From assembly GCA_902595285.1 (NCBI GenBank), contig CACJPL010000001.1, positions 1 through 64,000 on the forward strand: DNA of 64,000 bases, in the 5' to 3' direction. The notes beneath the pieces were generated by a model that saw nothing but the letters and a program-made list of their open reading frames with translations, ran no database searches and was not told where the DNA came from. Shown piece after piece: positions 24,372-34,379 of this stretch. Position numbers and translations under genes: made by a program. This DNA is from an uncultured Pelagibacteraceae bacterium. GTDB lineage: Bacteria > Pseudomonadota > Alphaproteobacteria > Pelagibacterales > Pelagibacteraceae. Position 1 is the first letter of the stretch. The number at the start of each line of letters is the position of its first letter.

Positions 24372-24774
24372 AAGTATAGGGTTTAAAGTCTGATAAAATT
24401 TTATCTGGTATTTTAACTGGCTTAAATTTTTGATTTATAAATACTAAATGAATTTTGGCTTCTACAATCAATTGCTCATCTTTAAATATTGATTGATTCA
24501 TTAAAAAAGAAGTTTTTGTTGTAGAAACTATAAAAGATTTGATTTGTAAATCATCTTCCAAATATGCAGATTTTTTGTATTCAATATTGCACGATTTAAC
24601 AATTATAAGAGCATCAAAAATATTTTTTATTTTTGTATTGCTTAATCCAATAGTTGATAGTGCTTCAGTTCTGGCTCTTTCTAAATATTTTAAATAATTA
24701 GCATAATACACCACTCCGCCAGCATCTGTATCCTCATAATATACTTTAACATTATGAGTAAAGCTTTTTTGCAT
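24361..24774 (-). CDS. Acyl-CoA thioesterase, YbgC/4HBT hotdog family
   Basis: VYYEDTDAGGVVYYANYLKYLERARTE signature. Confidence 0.9.
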   Translation of the reverse strand: MQKSFTHNVKVYYEDTDAGGVVYYANYLKYLERARTEALSTIGLSNTKIKNIFDALIIVKSCNIEYKKSAYLEDDLQIKSFIVSTTKTSFLMNQSIFKDEQLIVEAKIHLVFINQKFKPVKIPDKILSDFKPYTSSL

Positions 24775-24821
24775 AAATTAATAATATCAAAAAAAAAATA
24801 GAAATATAACCTATATATTAA

Positions 24822-25472
24822 TTAATCTGCTGAAAAATAAATATTCTGAAAATAAGAAATTGATTTCATTTTAGAATTATCAGTATCAGCCATTATAGCT
24901 AGGCCATCTAATTCATTCACATCTAAATCGTGAAATTTTTTAAAATCATGTTTAACATTAGCTTTTACTGTTACCCATTCATTCAAATTATCTTTTGTAG
25001 TTGCTAACACATTATCTATTGATTTTTTTGTATAAGGACTTGGCCAACTCTTGCCAACTAAACTATTGCTTGAGAAAACATAATTAATTGCTCTATTTGA
25101 GAGTGGTGTTGCTCCAGTTTTTTTCACTGCAAAAACTCTAGCTGCAAAATCATGACCTTTTTTAGAATTCTCATTAATGCCTTGTAAATCTTTTTCTATT
25201 TTCCATGTTATATTTATAAACGGGGTCTTGTTTAGGTCAATTTTAACCTCTTTTCCTAAGCCGGAAGCAGCGTTATCAGCAACTGCTTTTAAAAAATTAC
25301 CATTCTCATTTGATCCAACAGTATAAACTGTTTTGTTATCTGCTCCTCTAACCTTGCGAACATTGAGTTCTGAAAGCTCTTGCTCTGTAAATTTAAAAAT
25401 ATTCATATTTTCAGCGAATACAGAGTTAAGAAAAATTAATGATGCAATAAAAATATAAAATAATTTAAACAT
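24822..25472 (-). CDS. DUF3047-like exported protein
   Basis: 216 aa, signal peptide, ITWKIEKDL...DFAARVFAVK...INYVFSSN...DVNELDGLAIMADTDNS. Confidence 0.65.
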   Translation of the reverse strand: MFKLFYIFIASLIFLNSVFAENMNIFKFTEQELSELNVRKVRGADNKTVYTVGSNENGNFLKAVADNAASGLGKEVKIDLNKTPFINITWKIEKDLQGINENSKKGHDFAARVFAVKKTGATPLSNRAINYVFSSNSLVGKSWPSPYTKKSIDNVLATTKDNLNEWVTVKANVKHDFKKFHDLDVNELDGLAIMADTDNSKMKSISYFQNIYFSAD

Positions 25473-25561
25473 GATCTTCTTATAGATAAATTATTTATAA
25501 ATTCAATATTCAGTCACAATTTAAACATTCTAAATTCAAGATTGATTGCTAATTAAAATAT

Positions 25562-25687
25562 ATGAAAATAATATCTGTATTCTTGCTCCTAATTTATTGG
25601 TCAGTTATGATTTTAGTACCTTTATCATCAAATGACATAAAACTAAGTAGATTAAAAATTACCAAAAATAACAAATTTAATAATTAA
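25562..25687 (+). CDS. Putative small membrane protein (41 aa)
   Basis: ATG...TAA open frame MKIISVFLLLIYWSVMILVPLSSNDIKLSRLKITKNNKFNN*; no homology evidence. Confidence 0.25.
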   Translation: MKIISVFLLLIYWSVMILVPLSSNDIKLSRLKITKNNKFNN

Positions 25688-25688
25688 T

Positions 25689-26693
25689 CTAAGGAATTAA
25701 TACAATTTTAGGTGATGAGCATGTTCCGTCATGTATTTGCTTGAAAGCACTTCCACCATTTTTAAGCTGTCTATATTCAATCCAGTCTAAATTTCCTATA
25801 TCTTTATTTACTAAAATCTTAATAGTGTCACTAAAATCTTGGTTGGTGTAACAATAGGTTCCTATAAACGTAACCTCTTGCAAAGTTGCCTTCCTAAAAT
25901 TAAACTCTCCTGCTGGCTGAGTTAGACCAATGTGAATTATAGATCCACCGGGTTTTACTACAGAAATTGCCTGTTGTCTTGACACTTCCAAGCCAACAGT
26001 GTCAAATACTATATCAAAACTATCACTTTTAACTTCTTTATCTGTTGGGCCAACAAACTTTGCATCAAAATATTTTGAACACTCATTCAATCGTAATTTA
26101 TTAGGATCTGACATAACTATATTATTATTTTTTTTAATTTTATGTAAAATCAGTGAACACAATAATCCAATAGCACCTGCTCCTTGTACTAGAATTCTAC
26201 AATCTTTAATATCTTTCTTTAGTGAGTTTTCTCCAATTAATACTGCGTGGTAAGCAACAGCTGTCGGTTCTGCGACTGCAGCTTCTGTTACATCTAATTT
26301 TTTTGGAATTTCATAGATATTTGTATTTGGAACTGTGATTAATTCTGCAAATGCACCCTGTCTTTCGTAAGGTCTATTCATTCCCAACAAAACTCTATTT
26401 GGGCATAAATGTTCTCTTTTGTTATTGCAAAACTCGCATTTACCACATGTAATCAAAGGATTTAATACTGCAATTTTATCTTTTAACTTTCCATTTGTGA
26501 TTCTTCCGCTCACTTCATGACCAAGTATTAAAGGCGGCACCCTTCTTTCATCTTTACCGTGATAAGCGTGCATATCAGAACCACAAATACCTGATGCTTG
26601 AACCTCTAGGATACTTTCTCCCTCTTTTTCTACAGGATCCTTTTCATCTCTATAAGTTAGCTCTTCCACACCAGTATAAACTAAAGCTTTCAT
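25689..26693 (-). CDS. Zinc-dependent medium-chain alcohol/polyol dehydrogenase
   Basis: CGSDMHAYHG, GHEVSGRI, CGKCEFCNNKREHLCPN structural zinc site. Confidence 0.85.
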   Translation of the reverse strand: MKALVYTGVEELTYRDEKDPVEKEGESILEVQASGICGSDMHAYHGKDERRVPPLILGHEVSGRITNGKLKDKIAVLNPLITCGKCEFCNNKREHLCPNRVLLGMNRPYERQGAFAELITVPNTNIYEIPKKLDVTEAAVAEPTAVAYHAVLIGENSLKKDIKDCRILVQGAGAIGLLCSLILHKIKKNNNIVMSDPNKLRLNECSKYFDAKFVGPTDKEVKSDSFDIVFDTVGLEVSRQQAISVVKPGGSIIHIGLTQPAGEFNFRKATLQEVTFIGTYCYTNQDFSDTIKILVNKDIGNLDWIEYRQLKNGGSAFKQIHDGTCSSPKIVLIP

Positions 26694-26694
26694 A

Positions 26695-28152
26695 TTATTT
26701 TTTTGCTAACAAGTAATAAGTTATCCATGCAATAAATGCACCTATTATCCAAGCATAAGATTGTAAAAACATTAAATTAGTATTCCAAATTGTAGACGCT
26801 GAAAAAATAAATCCTAATATTAAAGAATACACACCTTTTATATGCCAACCACCCGAATAATAATAAGTACTCTCTTTATCTATAGAATATAAATCTTTAT
26901 TACTTAATTCTTGATTTTTAATTAGATAATAATCAGCCACCATCACCCCAAATAAAGGGCCAAAAAAAGCACCAAAGGTATCCACAAAGGACAAAATTCC
27001 GATTTGACTTAATACTGTTAACCAAAATATTGCGATCAATAGACCAAAGAATGAAATTAAATAACCGGCGCTTTTTATGCTTAGTTTAGAAGGTGCAAAA
27101 TTTATTAGAGAGTATTGGGATGGTATGAAATTAGCGACTAAATTTGTAGAAGCTGAAGCAACTATTATGAAAAATAAAACAATAATTGTTATATGTATAT
27201 TGTCAAACTTTCCAATGATATCTGTTGGATTAGTAAAAATTCTATTCATATCTGAAAACTTTTGATTAAGAAAAACATCAGATCCTGTCACAATAAAAAC
27301 AGATAAAAAAGAAAAAATAATTAAATTTAAAATTAAACTTAAATTTCCTTTTTTTAATTCCTTCTCATTTTTTACATATCTTGAAAAATCACCAAAGCTA
27401 ATTATCAAAATCGAAAAGTAGGCAAATATTGTTCCTGCGACTGTTAATAAAGGTGCTAAATTATTGATATTTAAAAAACTATTTAGATTAAAAATACTTG
27501 AGAATGCCTCAGTTGTTATTTTAACATCACTCAATAAAACAACAAAGAAAAAGATGAGCATACCAACGTAAACTATGATAGCTGAAAAATTAATTATTTT
27601 TTTATTATATTGAATACCAACGGTAAATAACAAAGTCTGAAGAATAATTGAAATACATATAGCAGACCAATCAATAATATTTAGACCATAATAAAAAATC
27701 ATAAAAAGTTCTTGCTCCAGTAATGAATTATCAATTGAGAAAATTGCTATCCTAACCAAGTAAACTAATATTTTAGATAAAAAATATGTTTGAATACCAA
27801 ATAAAAAAATTCCGACTAAACTTCTTATTAATCCAAATAATTTAGCGCCATTAATTCCTAAAGATGATCTTAACAATACTGCAAATGGTAAACCAAATTT
27901 TTGAGAAGGTTTCCCAATTGCATTTGAGAATAAATAAACAAAAAAGGATCCCAATATAATTCCAAAAAATACGACAAACACATTTAAGCTATACATTAAG
28001 TACAATGAAGATATTAATGAGAAACCAATTACACTTTGCACATTGGCACCCCAGAAACAGAAAAGATCTTTCCAACCCCAAGTTTTGTAATTTGGATTGA
28101 CTGTTACCAGGTCCCAATTTGATAAAGAATATTTTACTTTTGGCTGATTCAC
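26695..28152 (-). CDS. NCS1-family nucleobase/hydantoin:cation symporter-like permease
   Basis: 485 aa, 12 TM-like; N-terminal WGWKDLFCFWGANVQSVIGFSL; FGDFSRYVKNEKEL. Confidence 0.8.
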   Translation of the reverse strand: MNQPKVKYSLSNWDLVTVNPNYKTWGWKDLFCFWGANVQSVIGFSLISSLYLMYSLNVFVVFFGIILGSFFVYLFSNAIGKPSQKFGLPFAVLLRSSLGINGAKLFGLIRSLVGIFLFGIQTYFLSKILVYLVRIAIFSIDNSLLEQELFMIFYYGLNIIDWSAICISIILQTLLFTVGIQYNKKIINFSAIIVYVGMLIFFFVVLLSDVKITTEAFSSIFNLNSFLNINNLAPLLTVAGTIFAYFSILIISFGDFSRYVKNEKELKKGNLSLILNLIIFSFLSVFIVTGSDVFLNQKFSDMNRIFTNPTDIIGKFDNIHITIIVLFFIIVASASTNLVANFIPSQYSLINFAPSKLSIKSAGYLISFFGLLIAIFWLTVLSQIGILSFVDTFGAFFGPLFGVMVADYYLIKNQELSNKDLYSIDKESTYYYSGGWHIKGVYSLILGFIFSASTIWNTNLMFLQSYAWIIGAFIAWITYYLLAKK

Positions 28153-28177
28153 TAAATTTATTTTAAACTAATAAATT

Positions 28178-29512
28178 CTACTGTCCATATAAGAGAGTTG
28201 GCAACCATAAGGCAATTTTAGGAAATATGATAATTAAAACTAACCCTATAATTTGCAGAACCATAAATTGCATCATTCCATAATAAATATCTTTTAAATC
28301 CCATTCTGGAACTACGCCCTTTAAAAAATATGCTGAGAGTGCTACAGGTGGGGATAGCCAGGCGGTTTGGAGATTAACAGCTACTAGTATTGCAAACCAA
28401 GTTAAATTAAATCCTAACGCTTCTACTAATGGCAAAATTATTGGAACAATAATCATAACTATCGGTACCCATTCTAATGGCCAACCCAACAAAAATATCA
28501 TGACCATAATCATTCCTAAGATCAGATATTTATTCATTTCTAAACCTAATAAAAATTCTGTTAATAAAGTTGGTGTTCCCAATCTGGCAAATACTGCTCC
28601 AAAAAAATTTGAGGCTGCAACTAAAACCATAATCAAAGCTGTAATTTCTAAAGTTTTAACTAAAGCTTCTTGAAGTTTAGATAAGGTTAATTTTTTATAT
28701 GCTAATGAAAGTAGCAGTGCACCCATTGCACCACAACCAGCAGCCTCTGTAGGTGTAGCAAAACCAAATAAAATACTTCCTAATGCTGCAAAAACTAATG
28801 CTGCAGGTGGAACTAAACCTAAAAAAAACTCAATCCAAACTTCTTTCATACTAGCAGCTCGCATCTCTTCTGGAAGAACAGGCCCTAGTTTTGGGTTTAT
28901 CATACATCTGATTGTGGTGTAGCCTGCATATAAACTTGCAAGAAGAATTCCTGGAATAATTGCAGCTGCAAATAAATCTATAACTGGAATTTCCATTATT
29001 GGCCCCATAACTACAAGCATGATACTGGGTGGAATTAAAATTCCCAAAGTTCCACCAGCTGTAATTGTACCTGCAGCAAGTTTTACATCGTAATTTGATC
29101 TGTTCATTGATTTTGCAGCCATAATTCCCAGGATAGTAACTGAGGCACCAACTATTCCAGTTGCAGCTGCAAAAATAACTGAAACAAATAATACTGCGTA
29201 GTATAATGAGCCCTTAACTCTAGCTAACATCATCTGGAAGGCTGAAAATAACCTTTCCATTAAACCTGCTTGTTCCATCATTATTCCCATAAACACAAAC
29301 AGCGGAACGGCGGCGAGAGTTTGTTCGGTCATAACCATCGAAAATTGGAGCGTCATTAAATAAAAAACTAATTTTCCAAATCCTAAATAACCAAATACAA
29401 AACCTAAAAAAATCAAAGTGAAAGAAATTGGAAATCCAACAAAAATCGCAAAAAGCATTACTCCAACTAAAATAAAACCTAAAATAGCTGGATCAATTAA
29501 TTCTGCTATCAT
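28178..29512 (-). CDS. dctM: TRAP transporter large permease (DctM)
   Basis: 444 aa, FPISFTLIFLG, GTLGILIPPSIMLVVMG, PTEAAGCGAMGA. Confidence 0.93.
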   Translation of the reverse strand: MIAELIDPAILGFILVGVMLFAIFVGFPISFTLIFLGFVFGYLGFGKLVFYLMTLQFSMVMTEQTLAAVPLFVFMGIMMEQAGLMERLFSAFQMMLARVKGSLYYAVLFVSVIFAAATGIVGASVTILGIMAAKSMNRSNYDVKLAAGTITAGGTLGILIPPSIMLVVMGPIMEIPVIDLFAAAIIPGILLASLYAGYTTIRCMINPKLGPVLPEEMRAASMKEVWIEFFLGLVPPAALVFAALGSILFGFATPTEAAGCGAMGALLLSLAYKKLTLSKLQEALVKTLEITALIMVLVAASNFFGAVFARLGTPTLLTEFLLGLEMNKYLILGMIMVMIFLLGWPLEWVPIVMIIVPIILPLVEALGFNLTWFAILVAVNLQTAWLSPPVALSAYFLKGVVPEWDLKDIYYGMMQFMVLQIIGLVLIIIFPKIALWLPTLLYGQ

Positions 29513-30123
29513 TTATTCTCTCCTGGCCATTCACCCTTTTTAGCTGCCCAGTAACTCTTAAGTAATTCTGAAAATCCTTGGATAAGTAAAAATATAATTC
29601 CAATTAATAAACATGTTTTGATTGGCCACATATATGGCATCCAGGTAGTATCCATTCCTCTTTCACCTCTTTGGATAGATTCTACAACAAATCCAAAAGT
29701 CATATAAAAAAATACTATTAGACCCGGGAAATAAAATAAAAGATACAGCCAAAAGTCGATTAATCCTTGGTTTTTAATTTTAAAATTTCTGTATAAAAAA
29801 TCTGCTCTAATATGAACTCCTTTTGAAAGTGCATAACCTGCACCCAGCATAAAAAGAGCTCCATATAAAAATCTGCTAATATCATAAGCCCATATTGTCG
29901 GTGCTAAAAATAATTTTCTAGCAAGTACCTCATAGGTCATAGCAAAAATAAGTGGCATTAGTATCCAACAGACTACACTGCCAACTCGCTTGCTAAATTT
30001 GTCTATATTGATTATAGACTTTGCCATCCAAGATGGCATATCTTCTGGCATTTTTCCCGAACCACCTCGTCTTTCGGCAATCATTTCATCTGAAATATCT
30101 AATTTACTTGGTTCTTCAGCCAT
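29509..30123 (-). CDS. dctQ: TRAP transporter small permease (DctQ)
   Basis: 204 aa, 4 TM-like, FLYGALFMLGAGYALSKGVHIRADFLY. Confidence 0.9.
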   Translation of the reverse strand: MAEEPSKLDISDEMIAERRGGSGKMPEDMPSWMAKSIINIDKFSKRVGSVVCWILMPLIFAMTYEVLARKLFLAPTIWAYDISRFLYGALFMLGAGYALSKGVHIRADFLYRNFKIKNQGLIDFWLYLLFYFPGLIVFFYMTFGFVVESIQRGERGMDTTWMPYMWPIKTCLLIGIIFLLIQGFSELLKSYWAAKKGEWPGENK

Positions 30124-30144
30124 AAAATTTTTATTAAAAAAAAA

Positions 30145-30172
30145 TTAGAGCGGACTAATAAGTCCGCTCTAA
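30145..30172 (-). terminator. Intrinsic terminator-like hairpin between dctP and dctQ
   Basis: TTAGAGCGGACT-AATA-AGTCCGCTCTAA perfect 12-bp stem; on minus strand followed by a T-rich tract (complement of attaaaaaaaa). Confidence 0.85.
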
Positions 30173-30191
30173 TGTTCTAATTATTTAATGA

Positions 30192-31286
30192 TTACTTTAA
30201 TGTTGCTGCGTGAGCCATTCCTAGCTTCGCATTTGACATTTGAGCACCACTCCAGAAAGGAACTGCTTTATCAGCAAATACTTTCATAGAGTCATAAACT
30301 TCTTTGAAAAATGCATTTTTTTCAGCATTTTTGTTCAAAGTTGCTTTAGCAGCTGCCATGTACTCAGTGAAGTAGTCAGACGGAGTATCTTCTAAAATCA
30401 CTCCATGTTTTGTTGTAAGTTCTTGTAAAGCCTCACCATTTGATAAAATTCTATAACTTAAAGATTTTATCAAAGACGCATCAGCCGCTACTTCAAGAGA
30501 CTTCTTCTCATGTGCAGTCATAGCATTATAAGTTTTTCCAGTAATATAAAAGTCAGCATTTACCACTACTTGGTGTAAACCTTGTAAATAATAGTGCTTT
30601 AAAACTTTTTGGAAACCAAAAGTTAAGTCTGGCTTTGGACAACACCATTCAGCAGCATCAATAGTTCCTGCCTCTAAAGCTGGTAGAATATCTCCACCAC
30701 CCATAGCAACAGATGCTATACCAATGTCTTTATAAGTTTGTCCTGGAATTCCTGGAGGAGTTCTGAATTTATATTTTCTAAAATCAGCCATGTCTTTAAT
30801 TGGTTTTGGAAACCAACCTAAAGCCTCTGGTCCAACAGGTTGAAGCATAAATCCTTTGATGTCTCTACCCATTTCTTTCCATAATTGATCATAAAGCGCT
30901 TTTCCACCACCATATTGGAACCAAGATAAAAACGCTAAATTATCTATACCTATTCCACCACCAGCTACTGGAGAACCAAATAGCATTGCAGCAGGGTGTT
31001 CGCCTGACCAATAGTGAGTCCATGCAAATCCACAGTCAATCAAACCTTTGTCAACAGCATCTAGAGTCTCTTTAACTCCAACAACTGCTCCTGCAGGTAA
31101 GATTTCGAATTTTAAAGATCCACCAGTTAATTCAGTAACTGTATCAGTAAAGTCCTTTAACATCTTAACTTCATCAGCTTTAGTGTTAAGAACTGTCTGA
31201 CATTTTAGTGTTTTTGCAGCATTAGCATTTGAAATAAATCCAAACACCATCGCAACTGCAAATAACATTGAAATGATTTTTTTCAT
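30192..31286 (-). CDS. dctP: TRAP transporter substrate-binding protein (DctP family)
   Basis: Signal peptide MKKIISMLFAVAMVFGFISNANA; FRTPPGIPGQTYKDIG, ALEAGTIDAAEW; start chosen at the internal Met before the signal peptide (track ORF runs to 31304). Confidence 0.92.
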   Translation of the reverse strand: MKKIISMLFAVAMVFGFISNANAAKTLKCQTVLNTKADEVKMLKDFTDTVTELTGGSLKFEILPAGAVVGVKETLDAVDKGLIDCGFAWTHYWSGEHPAAMLFGSPVAGGGIGIDNLAFLSWFQYGGGKALYDQLWKEMGRDIKGFMLQPVGPEALGWFPKPIKDMADFRKYKFRTPPGIPGQTYKDIGIASVAMGGGDILPALEAGTIDAAEWCCPKPDLTFGFQKVLKHYYLQGLHQVVVNADFYITGKTYNAMTAHEKKSLEVAADASLIKSLSYRILSNGEALQELTTKHGVILEDTPSDYFTEYMAAAKATLNKNAEKNAFFKEVYDSMKVFADKAVPFWSGAQMSNAKLGMAHAATLK

Positions 31287-31432
31287 ATCGTTTTTCCCTC
31301 TCATTATTTTTAAAAATGAAAGCTTGTCAAAGAATGAAATCTAAAACAAGTGTTAATATTGGATTATTTCAATTTTTTTGTGTACAGAAATGTTACAAAT
31401 AAAAAAATTTTAATTTATAAGAGTTCTAAGTA

Positions 31433-33028
31433 ATGGATAATTTTGATTATATTATAATTGGTGCTGGATCAGCTGGATGTGTTCTTGCTAACAGAATTTC
31501 GTCTAATCCTAAAAATAAAGTATTACTTTTAGAGGCAGGTGGCAAAGATACTAATCCATGGATACATATTCCTGGAGGGTATTTTAAAACAATGCATAAT
31601 CCTGAGACAGATTGGTGTTTTAATACAGAGGAAGAGCCTTTCTGTGATAATAGAAAGATGACTTACCCAAGAGGAAAAACGCTTGGAGGTAGTTCTTCTA
31701 TTAATGGAATGCTTTATATTCGAGGTCAATCAAATGATTATAATTATTGGAGACAATTAGGAAATGTAGGATGGTCATGGGAAGATGTACTTCCTTATTT
31801 CAAAAAATCTGAAGATTTCCAATTTGGAAAAAATGAATTTCACGGTTCTGGTGGACCTTTAAAGGTAGAAAAAATTAGATCTACATTCAAAGTTTTAGAC
31901 TTATTTTTAGAAGCTGCAGAGGAATTTGGATATAAAAAAACTGATGATTTTAATAACGGCGATAATGAGGGAATGGGATATTTTCCTTTAACAGTAAAAA
32001 ATGGTTTTAGATGTAGCACAGCAGTTGGATATTTAAATCCTGTAAAAAGTAGAAGTAATTTAAAAATTATAACTAAAGCTCATATAAAAAATATTGAATT
32101 TGAAAATAAAATTGCCAAAAAAGTAAATTTTTGGACTGGTGATAAGTTAAATACTGTTCAAGCAAATAATGAAATCATTTTAAGTGCTGGTACTATTGGA
32201 TCTCCACATATTCTTCAAGCTTCAGGTTTGGGGCCAGCTAAATTATTAAAAGATAACGGTATTGAAGTATTAATGGATAATAAAAATATAGGCCAAAACT
32301 TAACTGACCATCTAATGTTAAGACCTGTATATAAGATAAAAAATTTAGAAACATTAAATGATATTTATTATAGCTTTACTAAAAAAATATTTACTGGATT
32401 AAAATTTTTCTTAACACGAACTGGTCCTCTTACAGTTGGTGCTAGTTATTTGTGTGGTTTCGTAAAGAGTGATCCACACTTAGAAACTCCTAACTTACAA
32501 TTTCATGTTTCTCCTGCTAGTACAGATCTCTTAGGAAAATCATCGTTACATAAATTTCCTGCTTTCACACCAACCATTACTAATGTAAGACCTACTAGCA
32601 GAGGATCTATTGAACTTAAATCCTCCGATACAAGAATTCCTCCAAAGATTAAAATGAATTATCTATCTACAGATGAAGATAGAGAAATAGCAGGTAAGTC
32701 TCTTAAAATAGTAAGAAAAATAGTTATGGATTCCAAAGCCTATAAAGATTATGGACCTGAAGAATTAAGACCAGGTATAAATATTACTGACAATGAGCAG
32801 TTAGCCGTTGAAGCGGGGAAATTTGCTAATACAATTTTCCATCCTGTCAGTACGTGTAGAATGGGTAAAGATGAAAATGCAGTCGTATCTGATCAATTAA
32901 AAGTTCATGGAATAAAAAACCTAAGAGTGATTGATGCATCAGTAATGCCTTATATCACCTCAGGAAATACTAATGCTCCAACAATAATGATTGCGGAAAA
33001 AGGTGCTGACATGATACTACAGCAGTAA
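31433..33028 (+). CDS. GMC-family FAD oxidoreductase (choline dehydrogenase-like)
   Basis: 531 aa, DYIIIGAGSAGCVLANRIS, YPRGKTLGGSSSINGMLYIRG, C-terminal HPVSTCRMG. Confidence 0.92.
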   Translation: MDNFDYIIIGAGSAGCVLANRISSNPKNKVLLLEAGGKDTNPWIHIPGGYFKTMHNPETDWCFNTEEEPFCDNRKMTYPRGKTLGGSSSINGMLYIRGQSNDYNYWRQLGNVGWSWEDVLPYFKKSEDFQFGKNEFHGSGGPLKVEKIRSTFKVLDLFLEAAEEFGYKKTDDFNNGDNEGMGYFPLTVKNGFRCSTAVGYLNPVKSRSNLKIITKAHIKNIEFENKIAKKVNFWTGDKLNTVQANNEIILSAGTIGSPHILQASGLGPAKLLKDNGIEVLMDNKNIGQNLTDHLMLRPVYKIKNLETLNDIYYSFTKKIFTGLKFFLTRTGPLTVGASYLCGFVKSDPHLETPNLQFHVSPASTDLLGKSSLHKFPAFTPTITNVRPTSRGSIELKSSDTRIPPKIKMNYLSTDEDREIAGKSLKIVRKIVMDSKAYKDYGPEELRPGINITDNEQLAVEAGKFANTIFHPVSTCRMGKDENAVVSDQLKVHGIKNLRVIDASVMPYITSGNTNAPTIMIAEKGADMILQQ

Positions 33029-33621
33029 TGTTTGCAGAATTTTTTACACCTGAACAAATAGCAATAGTAACTCAAATAATTCTTATTGATTTAGTTTTAG
33101 CGGGTGACAACGCAATAATAATTGGAATGGTTGCATCTAAATTTCCAGTTGAACAAAGAAAAAAAGTAATTTTTTGGGGAATCGGTGGTGCTGTAATTTT
33201 AAGAATAATACTGACTTTACTTACAGCTTATCTGCTACAAATCACTGGTTTAAGATTAATTGGTGGATTGTTGTTACTTTATATTGTGTACAAGCTTTAT
33301 GTAGACGTAATAAAAGGATCAGAAACAGAAGAGGATGTAAAAGTAGATAGTTCAAGTTTTCTTAAAGCAATTTGGACTGTTTTACTGGCAGATTTTACAA
33401 TGAGTTTAGATAATGTTTTGGGTGTTGCCGGTGCAGCTGGTGATCACTATGGACTTCTTGTATTTGGATTAATATTATCAATTGTTTTAATGGCAACTGC
33501 AGCAACTTTAATTTCTGGATGGATTAAAAAATATAGATGGATAGCTTGGCTTGGATTATTAGCCATTTTAATTGTAGCTGTCGAGTTGATTTACACAGAT
33601 ATTAAAATATTATTCTTTTAA
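33028..33621 (+). CDS. TerC/YjbE-family integral membrane protein
   Basis: 197 aa, ILIDLVLAGDNAIIIGMVA and DFTMSLDNVLGVAGAA motifs. Confidence 0.9.
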   Translation: MFAEFFTPEQIAIVTQIILIDLVLAGDNAIIIGMVASKFPVEQRKKVIFWGIGGAVILRIILTLLTAYLLQITGLRLIGGLLLLYIVYKLYVDVIKGSETEEDVKVDSSSFLKAIWTVLLADFTMSLDNVLGVAGAAGDHYGLLVFGLILSIVLMATAATLISGWIKKYRWIAWLGLLAILIVAVELIYTDIKILFF

Positions 33622-34379
33622 TGTATCTTCAAAAAATAAATCTAAAAAACAAATATACTTTAGTTACAGGTGCGGGTAAAGGACTGGGAAGAGCATGTTC
33701 AATTGCGTTAGCTGAGGCAGGTGCAACCGTTATAGCTTTAAGCAGAACATCTTCGGATCTTAATAAATTAGAGAAGGATATCAAAAAAGTTAAAGGTAAA
33801 ATTATTAAAGTTTCATGCGATGTAATGAATTATGAAGATTTAAAACAAAAATTAGATAAAATTAAAATTATTGATGTGTTAGTAAATAACGCTGGAACTA
33901 ATATTCCAGAGCCTTTTGAAAAAATAAAACAAAAAAGCATGAATTATCTTGTGGATTTAAATCTTAAGGCAGCATTTAATGTAGCGCAACTTGTAGTTAA
34001 AAAGATGCTCAAAAACAAAAAAAGACCTGGTTCAATTATAAATATGTCGTCTCAACTAGGGCATGTTGGTATGAGTGGTAGAAATGTTTACAACATGACA
34101 AAATTTGGGATTGAAGGATTGACTAAAGGAATGGGAGTAGAGTTAGCTAAAAAAAATATCAGAGTTAACAGCGTAGCTCCTACTTTTGTTGAAACTCCAA
34201 TGGTTAAAAAATTTTTTAAAAATAAAAAATTTAAAAAATTAGCTCTTGGAAATATACCTATTGGAAAGGCAGCTACTGAGAGTGATGTTGCAACTACTGT
34301 TTGCTTTTTAGCTTCTTCAGCATCATCAATGATTACAGGTACATCAATAATTATAGATGGTGGATGGACAGCTCAATAA
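33621..34379 (+). CDS. Short-chain dehydrogenase/reductase
   Basis: TGAGKGLG, NNAGTN, YNMTKFG catalytic motif. Confidence 0.92.
   Translation: MYLQKINLKNKYTLVTGAGKGLGRACSIALAEAGATVIALSRTSSDLNKLEKDIKKVKGKIIKVSCDVMNYEDLKQKLDKIKIIDVLVNNAGTNIPEPFEKIKQKSMNYLVDLNLKAAFNVAQLVVKKMLKNKKRPGSIINMSSQLGHVGMSGRNVYNMTKFGIEGLTKGMGVELAKKNIRVNSVAPTFVETPMVKKFFKNKKFKKLALGNIPIGKAATESDVATTVCFLASSASSMITGTSIIIDGGWTAQ

Noticed and set aside
34301-34363. Upstream start of the M23 peptidase ORF
   Set aside because: Would lie deep in the SDR gene; Met at 34364 gives a proper signal-peptide start.
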